The notes: a model not told the origin generated them from the sequence alone. A stretch of 8,950 nucleotides of DNA from an uncultured Christensenella sp. (GCA_910578765.1 CAJTRW010000009.1:1-8950); one strand, 5' to 3'; positions 1 to 6,605 are shown, counted from the stretch's first letter. Made by a program: numbers and translations.

Positions 1-113
1 GCCTTCCCCCTCGGGGGAAGGTGGACTGACCGTAAGGTCAGGACGGATGAGGGGAGATTAATAAAACCCCTCATCACCGCTACGCGGAGCTTCTCCGCCA
101 AGGAGAAGCCTTT
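1..113. repeat. Composite intergenic repeat made of serial hairpins
   Basis: Five inverted repeats sit side by side: CCTTCCCCC (2-10) with GGGGGAAGG (13-21); CTGACC (26-31) with GGTCAG (36-41) around GTAA; GATGAGGGG (46-54) with CCCCTCATC (67-75); CCGC (77-80) with GCGG (84-87); and GCTTCTCC (89-96) with GGAGAAGC (102-109), followed by a T run (111-116). There is no convincing open reading frame. From memory, elements with this GGAAGGTGG / GATGAGGGG / GGAGAAGCC pattern occur in many copies between genes in Clostridia; I could not check this here. The left end may continue beyond the window. The last hairpin plus T run could also serve as a terminator for a plus-strand gene to the left. Confidence 0.7.
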
Positions 114-116
114 TTT
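89..116 (+). terminator. Terminator-like hairpin at the right end of the repeat
   Basis: An 8-bp perfect stem (89-96 with 102-109) with a GCCAA loop is followed by C and six Ts at 111-116. This has the form of an intrinsic terminator on the plus strand. It is also the last arm of the composite repeat, so it may be part of that element and not a terminator belonging to a specific gene. No gene is visible to its left in the window. Confidence 0.45.
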
Positions 117-290
117 GTAAAGCGCAGGCCGCACAGATAACCTACGTATACTAAACGCACTGTTTCTGTAAGCCAAGGAGGTTAGATAATAAGCTTGCGT
201 ATCTTCTCCTATAAGGCCGGAACGCAGCCAAATAAGTTAAAAAACCGCCGCCTTGTTTATTATACACCGCGTAATTTTAAAAGCAAACTA
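114..290. other. Gene-free stretch, no recognised feature
   Basis: I find no supportable gene here. A short plus-strand frame opening at a TTG (195) is not credible because it runs antisense through the rubrerythrin gene and has no recognisable motif. Some local pairing is possible: TAACCT (139-144) with AGGTTA (179-184), and TGCGT with ACGCA further right, around the words CCTATAAGG and GCCGGAACGCAGCC. The last word faintly recalls the SRP RNA tip, but the flanking pairing needed for SRP helix 8 is missing. A small structured RNA is possible but unproven. Confidence 0.3.
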
Positions 291-291
291 A

Positions 292-316
292 AAGCCTTTC
301 CCGACGGGAAAGGCTT
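292..316 (-). terminator. Intrinsic terminator of rubrerythrin
   Basis: An 11-bp perfect stem (AAGCCTTTCCC with GGGAAAGGCTT) closes around a 3-base loop. It lies 8 bases beyond the rubrerythrin stop on the minus strand. Reading the minus strand, the stem is followed by TTTTAGTTTGCTTTT, a good U-rich tail. The plus-strand side lacks a T run, so termination is mainly leftward. Confidence 0.85.
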
Positions 317-324
317 AACATTTA

Positions 325-867
325 TCAGTAGTTTTTTGTTTCCAGTTCGAAATAAGCTTGGGGGTGGTTGCACACCGGACAGACGGCGGGGGCGTCTTTG
401 GAAACTTCTATATGTCCGCAGTTACGGCATTTCCAGACGTTAAGACCTGTCTTTTTCTTGAAAACTTCGTCCTTTTGGACGTTTTCAAGAAGCTTTCTGT
501 ATCTTTCCTCGTGGTTTTTTTCTATTGCCGCCACGCCGCGGAATTTTGCGGCAAGCTCTTTAAAGCCTTCTTCTTCCGCAACCTTGGCAAAACCTTCGTA
601 CATGTCGGTCCATTCGTCGTGTTCACCGCCTGCCGCGGCTTCCAGGTTTTCCGCAGTGCCGCCTATGCCGTTAAGTTCTTTAAGCCAAAGCTTGGCGTGT
701 TCCTTTTCATTTTCCGCCGTTTCGAGAAAGATACCCGAAATTTGTTCGTATCCCTCTTTCTTCGCCACCGAAGCAAAGTAAGTGTATTTATTGCGCGCCT
801 GGCTTTCGCCTGCAAAAGCCTTTAAAAGATTTTCTTCCGTTTTCGTCCCTTTATATTTGTTAGCCAT
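325..867 (-). CDS. rbr: Rubrerythrin (diiron peroxidase with C-terminal rubredoxin domain)
   Basis: A 180-residue cytoplasmic non-heme iron protein that reduces hydrogen peroxide to water in anaerobes, taking electrons through its rubredoxin centre. Residues about 8-130 form the ferritin-like four-helix domain. By spacing against Desulfovibrio rubrerythrin, the diiron ligands are E21, E54, H57, E82, E85, E116 and H119, all present. The C-terminal rubredoxin-like domain (about 144-180) has the two iron-binding pairs C147/C150 and C163/C166. The length is normal for the short clostridial form. The start is ATG 867: GGAGGA lies 7 bases upstream, and a TTG further upstream (885) would put that ribosome binding site inside the gene. 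The gene stands alone, diverges from nadB and has its own terminator. A possible PerR-like site overlaps its -10. Family identification is very secure; the physiological electron donor is unknown. Confidence 0.97.
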   Translation of the reverse strand: MANKYKGTKTEENLLKAFAGESQARNKYTYFASVAKKEGYEQISGIFLETAENEKEHAKLWLKELNGIGGTAENLEAAAGGEHDEWTDMYEGFAKVAEEEGFKELAAKFRGVAAIEKNHEERYRKLLENVQKDEVFKKKTGLNVWKCRNCGHIEVSKDAPAVCPVCNHPQAYFELETKNY

Positions 868-874
868 TGAAAAA

Positions 875-880
875 TCCTCC
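875..880 (-). promoter_or_regulatory. Ribosome binding site of rubrerythrin
   Basis: GGAGGA on the minus strand, 7 bases before ATG 867. It decides the start codon, because a TTG at 885 lies upstream of it in the same frame. Confidence 0.85.
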
Positions 881-886
881 TTCAAC

Positions 887-901
887 TGTTAACAATTATA
901 A
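887..901 (-). promoter_or_regulatory. Possible PerR-like operator over the rubrerythrin -10
   Basis: The minus strand reads TTATAATTGTTAACA. Against the Bacillus PerR box (TTATAATnATTATAA, from memory) it matches 11 of 14 defined positions. It covers the -10 and probable start point, where a repressor would block transcription. PerR control of rubrerythrin-type genes is known in some clostridia. The region is AT-rich, so a chance match is possible. Confidence 0.4.
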
Positions 902-922
902 CATAAAATTTATAAATTGCAA
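895..922 (-). promoter_or_regulatory. Candidate sigma-A promoter of rubrerythrin
   Basis: The minus strand carries a perfect TATAAT (900-895). TTGCAA (922-917) lies 16 bases upstream and could act as a -35. The transcript would start near 888 with a leader of about 20 bases, leaving room for the ribosome binding site. The -10 is strong; the -35 is only a partial match. Confidence 0.6.
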
Positions 923-948
923 CAATTTTTATAATATTTACATATGCC

Positions 949-977
949 TTGACAGGTGTAAAGTTTTAGTGTAAACT
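949..977 (+). promoter_or_regulatory. Sigma-A promoter of the nadB-nadC-niaR operon
   Basis: A consensus -35 TTGACA (949-954) is followed after exactly 17 bases by TAAACT (972-977), a good -10. Transcription would start near 983-985, only a few bases before the nadB ATG at 987. A second TATAAT at 930-935 has no convincing -35 at the right distance. Confidence 0.7.
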
Positions 978-979
978 TT
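950..979 (+). promoter_or_regulatory. Candidate NiaR operator overlapping the nadB promoter
   Basis: Several symmetric or repeated elements are packed over the promoter. ACA (952-954) and TGT (957-959) face each other within TTGACAGGTGTAA. GGTGTAAAG (955-963) is repeated as AGTGTAAAC (968-976), 13 bases on. AAAGTTT (960-966) and AAACTTT (973-979) form a perfect inverted repeat across the -10. The operon encodes NiaR, and I recall published NiaR sites having ACA/TGT half-sites, so autoregulation here is likely. Which element is actually bound cannot be decided from one site. Confidence 0.5.
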
Positions 980-986
980 TTTTAAT

Positions 987-2291
987 ATGAAAAACAGATA
1001 TGACGTAATTATCGTCGGCGCGGGCGTCGCCGGATTAAACTGCGCATTGCATCTGCCGTCGGACAAAAGCGTGCTTCTTATATGCAAGGACGCGCCCGAA
1101 AAAAGCGACAGCTATCTCGCGCAGGGCGGGATATGCCGTCTGGCCGACGAAGAAGATTACGAAAGTTATTATTCCGACACTATGCGCGCAGGGCATAACG
1201 AAAACGACCCCGCCGCCGTCGAGTGTATGATTAAAAATTCGCGGGCGGTTATAGACGAGCTTGTCTCTCTCGGCGTGGATTTTGCACGCAACGCGGACGG
1301 AACGCTTGCCGCCACGCGCGAGGGGGGACATTCAAAAAACCGCATATGCTTCCATAAGGACTGCACGGGCAAGGAAATAACCTCGCGCCTGCATGAAGCC
1401 GTCCGCGCCTTGCCCAATGTTGAAATACGCCCCATGACCGTTTTGCTGGACGTTATAGAGGGAGCGGGCGCCTGCCGCGGAATTATAGCGCATGACCGCA
1501 TTTCGGGCGAAGTGAAAGCGGTGTATTCCGATTATACCGTGCTTGCGTGCGGAGGTATAGGCGGAATATTTTCCAAGTCGACCAATTTCCGCATACTGAC
1601 GGGCGACGGCGTTGCGATATGCCTTAAACACGGCGTTGCCGTGGATAACGTCAATTATATTCAGATACACCCCACGACGCTGTACGCGGAAAAAGAGGGA
1701 AGAAGTTTTCTTATTTCCGAGTCTGTGCGCGGCGAGGGCGCGGTTCTGTTGGATAAAAACTTCAAACGCTTCACCGACGAATTGCAGCCGCGCGACGTGG
1801 TCACGGCGGAAATTTTGAAGCAGATGAAAAAGGATAAAACGCCTTACGTTCTTCTGGATATGCGCCCCATACCTGAGGAAGAAGTGCGCTCCCACTTCCC
1901 CGGGATAGTAAAGCGCTGTGCGGAGGAGGGCATTGACGTGTTCAAACAGTGCGTGCCCGTCGTACCCGCCCAGCATTATTTCATGGGAGGAATTCGCAGC
2001 GGTCTGGAAGGGCAGACCACGATGCCGCGGCTTTATGCCGTAGGGGAAACATGCTGCAACGGCGTCCACGGCGCAAACAGGCTTGCCTCCAATTCTCTGC
2101 TGGAAAGTCTGCTGTTCGCCCGCCGCGCCGCAGCGCATATTGCTGAAAATTACCGAAAATCTTCTTCCGCGCCTGCGGTCGATTTGCAAAGATATGCAAA
2201 CGCGGAAAAAATACTTGCAGATTATAAAAAGCTTTTACTGAAAACGATAGAGGAGGCGGAAAATGTTAAACCCCATAACGAACGCGGTTAA
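987..2291 (+). CDS. nadB: L-aspartate oxidase NadB
   Basis: A 434-residue FAD enzyme that oxidises L-aspartate to iminoaspartate, the first step of de novo NAD synthesis. In anaerobes fumarate is the likely electron acceptor. The N-terminal Rossmann motif is GAGVAG (11-16), followed by LAQGGI (44-49), EGGHS (112-116), HPTTLY (228-233), RGEGA (248-252), QHYFMGG (329-335) and the FAD/active-site block from GE (353-354) through GVHGANRLASNS (359-370). By alignment with E. coli NadB, H228, H330 and R365 correspond to H244, H351 and R386. The protein is about 100 residues shorter than the E. coli enzyme, lacking most of the C-terminal helical domain; such short forms are usual in clostridia. The start is fixed by the Rossmann motif, yet no Shine-Dalgarno precedes ATG 987 and the promoter leaves almost no leader. 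Its 3' end overlaps nadC by 29 bases. Confidence 0.96.
   Translation: MKNRYDVIIVGAGVAGLNCALHLPSDKSVLLICKDAPEKSDSYLAQGGICRLADEEDYESYYSDTMRAGHNENDPAAVECMIKNSRAVIDELVSLGVDFARNADGTLAATREGGHSKNRICFHKDCTGKEITSRLHEAVRALPNVEIRPMTVLLDVIEGAGACRGIIAHDRISGEVKAVYSDYTVLACGGIGGIFSKSTNFRILTGDGVAICLKHGVAVDNVNYIQIHPTTLYAEKEGRSFLISESVRGEGAVLLDKNFKRFTDELQPRDVVTAEILKQMKKDKTPYVLLDMRPIPEEEVRSHFPGIVKRCAEEGIDVFKQCVPVVPAQHYFMGGIRSGLEGQTTMPRLYAVGETCCNGVHGANRLASNSLLESLLFARRAAAHIAENYRKSSSAPAVDLQRYANAEKILADYKKLLLKTIEEAENVKPHNERG
2251..2256 (+). promoter_or_regulatory. Ribosome binding site of nadC, inside nadB
   Basis: AGGAGG lies 6 bases before ATG 2263, within the end of nadB. It supports the nadC start that overlaps nadB by 29 bases and suggests coupled translation. 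Confidence 0.8.
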
Positions 2292-3126
2292 CGCCGACGA
2301 GCTTATAAAGCTTGCTTTAAAAGAGGATATTTCAAGCGAGGACGTTTCAACCAATGCCGTAATGCCTGACTTTTGCGCGGGTATGGTGCAGCTTATATGC
2401 AAGCAGGACGGTATAATATGCGGTCTGCCGGTATTCGGTCGGGTTTTTGAAATTCTCGACGCGCAGACACGGATACAATACTTCGTCAAGGACGGAGACA
2501 AAGTAAAAAAAGGTCAGCTTCTCGCCGAGCTTTCGGGCGATATACGCGTCCTTCTTTCGGGCGAGCGCACGGCGCTGAACTATTTACAGCGCATGAGCGG
2601 CATAGCCACTTGCACGGCGGAAACGGTCAAACTTCTCGAAGGGAGCAAGACAAAGCTTTTGGATACGCGCAAGACGACGCCCAATATGCGGCTTTTCGAA
2701 AAATACGCCGTAAAAGTCGGGGGCGGCAACAACCACAGGTACAATCTTTCGGACGGAATTTTGTTAAAGGACAACCATATCGGTGCGGCGGGCGGCGTAA
2801 AGCAGGCTGTTGAAAAGGCGCGCGCTTATGCCCCGTTTGTCAGGAAGATAGAGGTAGAGGTCGAAAATCTGGAAATGTGCCGCGAGGCGGTCGAAGCGGG
2901 CGCGGACATAATCATGCTTGACAACATGACCGCGGCTCAGATGGCGGAAGCGGTAAAGCTTATCGACGGCAGGGCGCTTACCGAGTGCAGCGGAAACGTC
3001 ACTAAGGAAAACATAAAAAACGTAATAAGCGCGGGCGTGGACTACGTTTCAAGCGGTGCGCTGACCCATTCGGCGCCGATACTCGACCTGTCGCTTAAAA
3101 ACCTGCGCCCGACGGAGCGGAAATGA
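2263..3126 (+). CDS. nadC: Quinolinate phosphoribosyltransferase (decarboxylating) NadC
   Basis: A 287-residue cytoplasmic enzyme that joins quinolinate to PRPP and releases CO2, giving nicotinate mononucleotide, the entry of the de novo route into the common NAD pathway. The N-terminal open-faced sandwich domain covers about 1-110, followed by the alpha/beta barrel. Substrate-binding residues visible by family pattern are R102 in SGERTALN, the block D134-P140 (DTRKTTP) with R136 and K137, H158-R159 and K169 in LLKDNHI, the acidic strand E197-E201 (EVEVE), D220 in MLDN, and the C-terminal phosphate-binding SGN and SSGALTHS motifs. The length is typical. It overlaps nadB at the front and ends in the ATGA that starts niaR, so all three are one translationally coupled operon. 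NadA, which supplies quinolinate, is not encoded in the window. Confidence 0.97.
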   Translation: MLNPITNAVNADELIKLALKEDISSEDVSTNAVMPDFCAGMVQLICKQDGIICGLPVFGRVFEILDAQTRIQYFVKDGDKVKKGQLLAELSGDIRVLLSGERTALNYLQRMSGIATCTAETVKLLEGSKTKLLDTRKTTPNMRLFEKYAVKVGGGNNHRYNLSDGILLKDNHIGAAGGVKQAVEKARAYAPFVRKIEVEVENLEMCREAVEAGADIIMLDNMTAAQMAEAVKLIDGRALTECSGNVTKENIKNVISAGVDYVSSGALTHSAPILDLSLKNLRPTERK

Positions 3127-3632
3127 AATCCGAAAAAAGGCGGCAGGAAATTTTAAGCCTTCTCGGCAATGCGGAAACGGCGGTTCCCGCCGCGGTTCTT
3201 GCGGAAAGATTTAACGTTTCGCGTCAGGTTATCGTGCAGGATATAGCCATCATGCGTGCCAACGGTTACGACATAATTTCCACCAACCGCGGTTATCTGC
3301 TTACCGCGCGCAAACAGGTCACGCGCGTTTTCAAATGCCGCCACACCTTTGAGGAGCTTATGGAGGAGGGCGGAATAATAATCGACGCGGGCGGCGCGGT
3401 TGAGGACGTGTTCGTCAACCACCGCATTTACGGCAGAATTTCCGCGCGGCTGGGTCTTGTAAGCAGGACGCACGTGGAGGAGCTGTACCGCTCTCTCTTT
3501 TCCGGTGCGTCGAAGCCGCTTATGAGCGTTACGGACGGCTATCATTACCACACCGTATCCGCCGCGGACGAAAGCACGCTTGACGAAATAGAAAGCGCGC
3601 TGAGAAACGCAGGTTTTCTTATAGAAATATAA
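3123..3632 (+). CDS. niaR: NiaR-type transcriptional repressor of NAD synthesis (HTH plus 3H domain)
   Basis: A 169-residue cytoplasmic regulator. NiaR (YrxA) proteins bind DNA when nicotinic acid is present and shut off nad and niacin-transport genes. Residues about 4-60 form a winged helix-turn-helix of the HTH_11 type, with the recognition part near N31-A46 (NVSRQVIVQDIAIMRA). Residues about 70-168 form the 3H domain, named for conserved histidines. H74, E82, H141 and H143 have the same spacing (8, 59, 2) as the nickel ligands H79, E87, H146 and H148 I recall for Thermotoga TM1602, so the metal site looks intact. H100 in the VNHRIYG motif is the third family histidine. The start overlaps the nadC stop as ATGA, with GGAG just upstream. 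Its likely target is the promoter of its own operon. Confidence 0.94.
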   Translation: MKSEKRRQEILSLLGNAETAVPAAVLAERFNVSRQVIVQDIAIMRANGYDIISTNRGYLLTARKQVTRVFKCRHTFEELMEEGGIIIDAGGAVEDVFVNHRIYGRISARLGLVSRTHVEELYRSLFSGASKPLMSVTDGYHYHTVSAADESTLDEIESALRNAGFLIEI

Positions 3633-3647
3633 TACATTAATATATAC

Positions 3648-3680
3648 AACGCCCCCGCAGGCACTGCGGGGGCGTTATTT
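3648..3680 (+). terminator. Strong intrinsic terminator of the nad operon
   Basis: A perfect 13-bp stem (AACGCCCCCGCAG, 3648-3660, with CTGCGGGGGCGTT, 3664-3676) closes around a GCA loop and is followed by ATTTTGTG. It lies 15 bases after the niaR stop and separates the NAD operon from the starch genes. Confidence 0.92.
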
Positions 3681-3743
3681 TGTGTAAAAAAAGATGAAAA
3701 GTTTAGTAATTAACATTTTTTGAAAAATATGCTCATAAAAGTC

Positions 3744-3771
3744 TTGACAGATTTCGAAAATATGATATAAT
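3744..3771 (+). promoter_or_regulatory. Sigma-A promoter of the pullulanase operon
   Basis: Consensus TTGACA (3744-3749) and perfect TATAAT (3766-3771) are separated by 16 bases. Transcription should start near 3778, giving a leader of about 58 bases before ATG 3836. A promoter this close to consensus usually needs a repressor to be controllable, which fits the palindromes around it. Confidence 0.82.
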
Positions 3772-3783
3772 AATTTTCGAAAA
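3752..3783 (+). promoter_or_regulatory. Paired TTTCGAAA palindromes flanking the pullulanase -10
   Basis: TTTCGAAA (3752-3759) lies in the promoter spacer and TTTTCGAAAA (3774-3783) lies at the start point. Their centres are exactly 23 bp apart. The outer arms also pair: CGAAAAT (3755-3761) is the inverse of ATTTTCG (3773-3779). Palindromes with a central CG are typical of LacI-family operators, a family that often controls sugar genes; the identity of the regulator is inference and none is encoded in the window. Confidence 0.5.
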
Positions 3784-3835
3784 CTTTTAATATCAATTAA
3801 AATTTTTCGTACTACAAATAATATCGGGGGGCTTT

Positions 3836-6541
3836 ATGAAGAAAAGATTTCTGGCAATTTTGTGTATGATTTTGTCGGCAGTGTTCGTCTTTGCTACGGC
3901 TTGCAACAAGAATAGCGGTGGCGGCGACTCCGACGGGGACTATAATGTTGAAAAAGAAGAAGGTTGTAACCTGCTTACTATTTATTATAAAAGCGATTCG
4001 GGTTACGATGATAAAGACGTCTGGCTTTGGTACGGCAGCGTGAACGGCACGGGATATAAATTCCACAGCTGTGAATACGGCGGCAAAGCTATGTTCAATA
4101 TTCCCGAAGAAATAGAAGAGGTGGGCTTTATCATAAGAAAGAACTGCGTTCCCGGCAGCTCGTCTTGGGACAATGTGCAAAAAGACGGTACCGACGCGGA
4201 TCGTACAATAAATATGAAGGGCAAGGGCGACGTTGAAATTTACACCAAATCGGGCGACGGCAAAAATTACAGCAGTACCGACGGCGGCGTAACGCTGGAA
4301 GAAATGAAGTTCCTTGCTTTGGCGGATATGACAGACCTTACCCATATCAAAATTACCGCCAGCAATAACGAAAATATAACCAAAGACCGCGTAAAGGTAA
4401 CCACCGCTTCCGAAACGGGCGCTGCGGCGGAAGTTGGGGTGGCTTCGGTTTCAAAAAATATCGTAACTATGGCTTCACCGTTGGAGCTGTCTAAGGCGTA
4501 CACTCTCGAAGTGGAAGGATTCGACGACCCCGTGGGCGTTGTTCCCGCAACTTACTTCCAGAGCAAAGAGTTTGAACAGGCTTACACCTATGACGGCGAA
4601 CTGGGCGTAGAACTTCAGGAAAACAAGACTATCTTCCGTCTCTGGGCGCCCACAGCAAGCAGCGTTGATCTGAACCTTTACGGCGACGGCAGTTTCGGTA
4701 AAGCGGAAGTTTATCCTATGGAACGCGGCGAAAAGGGCGTATGGACCTACACCGCAGACAGCAATCTTAACGGAAAATACTACACTTATACCGTTGCGAC
4801 TTCCGCAGGCGTCAACGAAGCGGTAGACCCCTACGCGCGTTCGGCGGGGCTTAACGGCAAGCGCGGTATGATACTCGACCTTGACAAGACCGACCCCGAA
4901 AACTGGGCGGACGAAACTTTTGTAAACAACGGCGTAGATAACTATACCGACGCGCAGATATGGGAAGTACACATCCGCGACTTCTCAAACAAGATTTCTT
5001 CCCTTAAAGAAGAATACAGGGGAAAATATCTCGGCTTTACGGTAGACGGGCTTAAAAACAAGGACGGTATTTCCGTAGGTCTCGCTTATCTTAAAGAACT
5101 GGGCATTACCCACGTTCACCTGTTGCCTTCGTACGACTATTCTTCGGTTGACGAAAGCGCGATAGACGAAAGTTTTAACTGGGGTTACGATCCCGAAAAC
5201 TACAACGTTCCCGAAGGCAGCTATTCAACCGACCCTTACGACGGCGCTGTCCGCGTGAACGAATACAAACAGATGGTTCAGGCTCTGCATAACGCGGGCA
5301 TCGGCGTAATTATGGACGTCGTTTACAACCACACTTATTCAATAGACTCTAACCTTAACAAAGTAGTTCCTTACTACTATTACCGTTACGGCTCTGACGG
5401 CAACCCTTCGAACGGTTCCGGTTGCGGCAACGAAACCGCTTCCGAGCGCTCTATGGTCCGTAAGTATATTGTTGATTCGGTAAGCTACTGGCAGAACGAA
5501 TACAAACTTGACGGTTTCAGGTTCGACCTCATGGGCGTTCACGATATCACCACTATGCAGGAAATCGAAAAGACCGTTCACGCCGCAAACGAAAAAGCAA
5601 TCATTTACGGCGAAGGCTGGACGGGCGGCGGCGTTGCGCTCGACTCTAAGGAGCAGGCTACGCTTGCAAACCTGCAAAAACTCAATACCGGCGCGGGCGT
5701 CAACAAAGACGGCTTGAACGGCGTTGCAATGTTCAACGACGTAATCCGCGACGGCATAAAGGGTTCCACTTTCAATCTTGACGACAGGGGTTATGCTACG
5801 GGCGGCGGCGCTACCTATATCGAAAACGTGTTGTTCGGCGTAACCGGCAGCACCTACGGCGGCGGACGCGACAAGTTCACCAACTACACGGGCGACTGGT
5901 CGGCGGCAAATCCCACGCAGGTAATAAACTACGTTTCCGCGCACGACAACAACACCCTTTGGGACAGAATTTGCCATATCTACGGCGAAGGCAACGACAC
6001 TCTGGGCAAGCGTCTTGCGATGAACAGGCTGTCTGCCGCGATAGTGCAGACTTCGCTCGGCATTCCCTTTATGCAGGCTGGTGAAGAAATGCTCCGCGCT
6101 AAAAAGAACGAAGACGGCAGCTATAACGAAAACAGTTACAACGCGCCCGACTCGGTAAACAATATCGACTGGGATTTACTGACGACCGAGAGCGAGCAGT
6201 ACAAGATGATGCAGTACTACAAGGGGCTTATCCAGTTCCGTAAAGCTAACGAAATTCTCCGTCAGACCACTGTGGGCGACTATGAAACGGGCAATGTTTG
6301 CAAACTTGTTAAAAAGGAAGGCGCGTTTGTTGCGTTCACAATGACGCATACCGTTTCGGGTGAAAAGTTGCTTGTGATTTACAACCCGACCGAAAGCGAG
6401 AAAGATTTCAAACTTCCCAAAGGAAACTGGGATTTGTATATCAACGGCACGACCGCGGGCGTTACTAAACTTGCAAGCGCGGCGGGCGAAAGCACCGTAA
6501 AAATTGCAGGCATAAGCTGCTACGTCTATAAACAGGCGTGA
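3836..6541 (+). CDS. pulA: Lipoprotein type I pullulanase (GH13 debranching enzyme)
   Basis: A 901-residue surface enzyme expected to hydrolyse alpha-1,6 bonds in pullulan, starch and glycogen. Residues 1-22 are a lipoprotein signal with ATAC lipobox (lipidated C23), then a Gly/Ser/Asp linker. Residues about 44-145 resemble CBM41 starch-binding modules, with W63 and W65 in VWLWYG. About 155-240 is an Ig-like pullulanase N2 domain, and about 250-345 is CBM48-like (FRLWAPTAS). The GH13 barrel follows, with the type I hallmark FNWGYDP at 447-453 (usually YNWGYDP). Conserved regions are D494-H499 (DVVYNH), nucleophile D564 in FRFDLMG, acid/base E593 in YGEGW, and H703-D704 in SAHDNN. A C-terminal beta domain covers about 820-901. 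All catalytic residues are present. The ribosome binding site is an unusual run of six Gs at 3826-3831. No terminator separates it from the next lipoprotein 69 bases downstream. Confidence 0.96.
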   Translation: MKKRFLAILCMILSAVFVFATACNKNSGGGDSDGDYNVEKEEGCNLLTIYYKSDSGYDDKDVWLWYGSVNGTGYKFHSCEYGGKAMFNIPEEIEEVGFIIRKNCVPGSSSWDNVQKDGTDADRTINMKGKGDVEIYTKSGDGKNYSSTDGGVTLEEMKFLALADMTDLTHIKITASNNENITKDRVKVTTASETGAAAEVGVASVSKNIVTMASPLELSKAYTLEVEGFDDPVGVVPATYFQSKEFEQAYTYDGELGVELQENKTIFRLWAPTASSVDLNLYGDGSFGKAEVYPMERGEKGVWTYTADSNLNGKYYTYTVATSAGVNEAVDPYARSAGLNGKRGMILDLDKTDPENWADETFVNNGVDNYTDAQIWEVHIRDFSNKISSLKEEYRGKYLGFTVDGLKNKDGISVGLAYLKELGITHVHLLPSYDYSSVDESAIDESFNWGYDPENYNVPEGSYSTDPYDGAVRVNEYKQMVQALHNAGIGVIMDVVYNHTYSIDSNLNKVVPYYYYRYGSDGNPSNGSGCGNETASERSMVRKYIVDSVSYWQNEYKLDGFRFDLMGVHDITTMQEIEKTVHAANEKAIIYGEGWTGGGVALDSKEQATLANLQKLNTGAGVNKDGLNGVAMFNDVIRDGIKGSTFNLDDRGYATGGGATYIENVLFGVTGSTYGGGRDKFTNYTGDWSAANPTQVINYVSAHDNNTLWDRICHIYGEGNDTLGKRLAMNRLSAAIVQTSLGIPFMQAGEEMLRAKKNEDGSYNENSYNAPDSVNNIDWDLLTTESEQYKMMQYYKGLIQFRKANEILRQTTVGDYETGNVCKLVKKEGAFVAFTMTHTVSGEKLLVIYNPTESEKDFKLPKGNWDLYINGTTAGVTKLASAAGESTVKIAGISCYVYKQA

Positions 6542-6600
6542 AATCAAGGAACTAATACCCGAAAGGGCAGGTTTAAATAAATTTTATTAAATAATATTAT

Positions 6601-6605
6601 GGAGG
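6601..6605 (+). promoter_or_regulatory. Ribosome binding site of the modular lipoprotein
   Basis: GGAGG lies 5 bases before ATG 6611. An in-frame ATG at 6599 overlaps this site and would place it inside the gene, so ATG 6611 is the start. Confidence 0.85.

Noticed and set aside
208..236. Possible SRP (4.5S/scRNA) tip, from the word GCCGGAACGCAGCC
   Set aside because: The conserved SRP helix 8 pairing around the GGAA loop and the GGAAGCAGC strand are not present; similarity is limited to a few bases.
195..443. Plus-strand frame starting at TTG
   Set aside because: It runs antisense through the rubrerythrin terminator and 3' end, lacks a good start and has no motif.
1332..2189. Minus-strand open frame opposite nadB
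   Set aside because: The plus-strand nadB reading is secure by motifs; the opposite frame is rich in Arg, Ala and Gly with no domain pattern.
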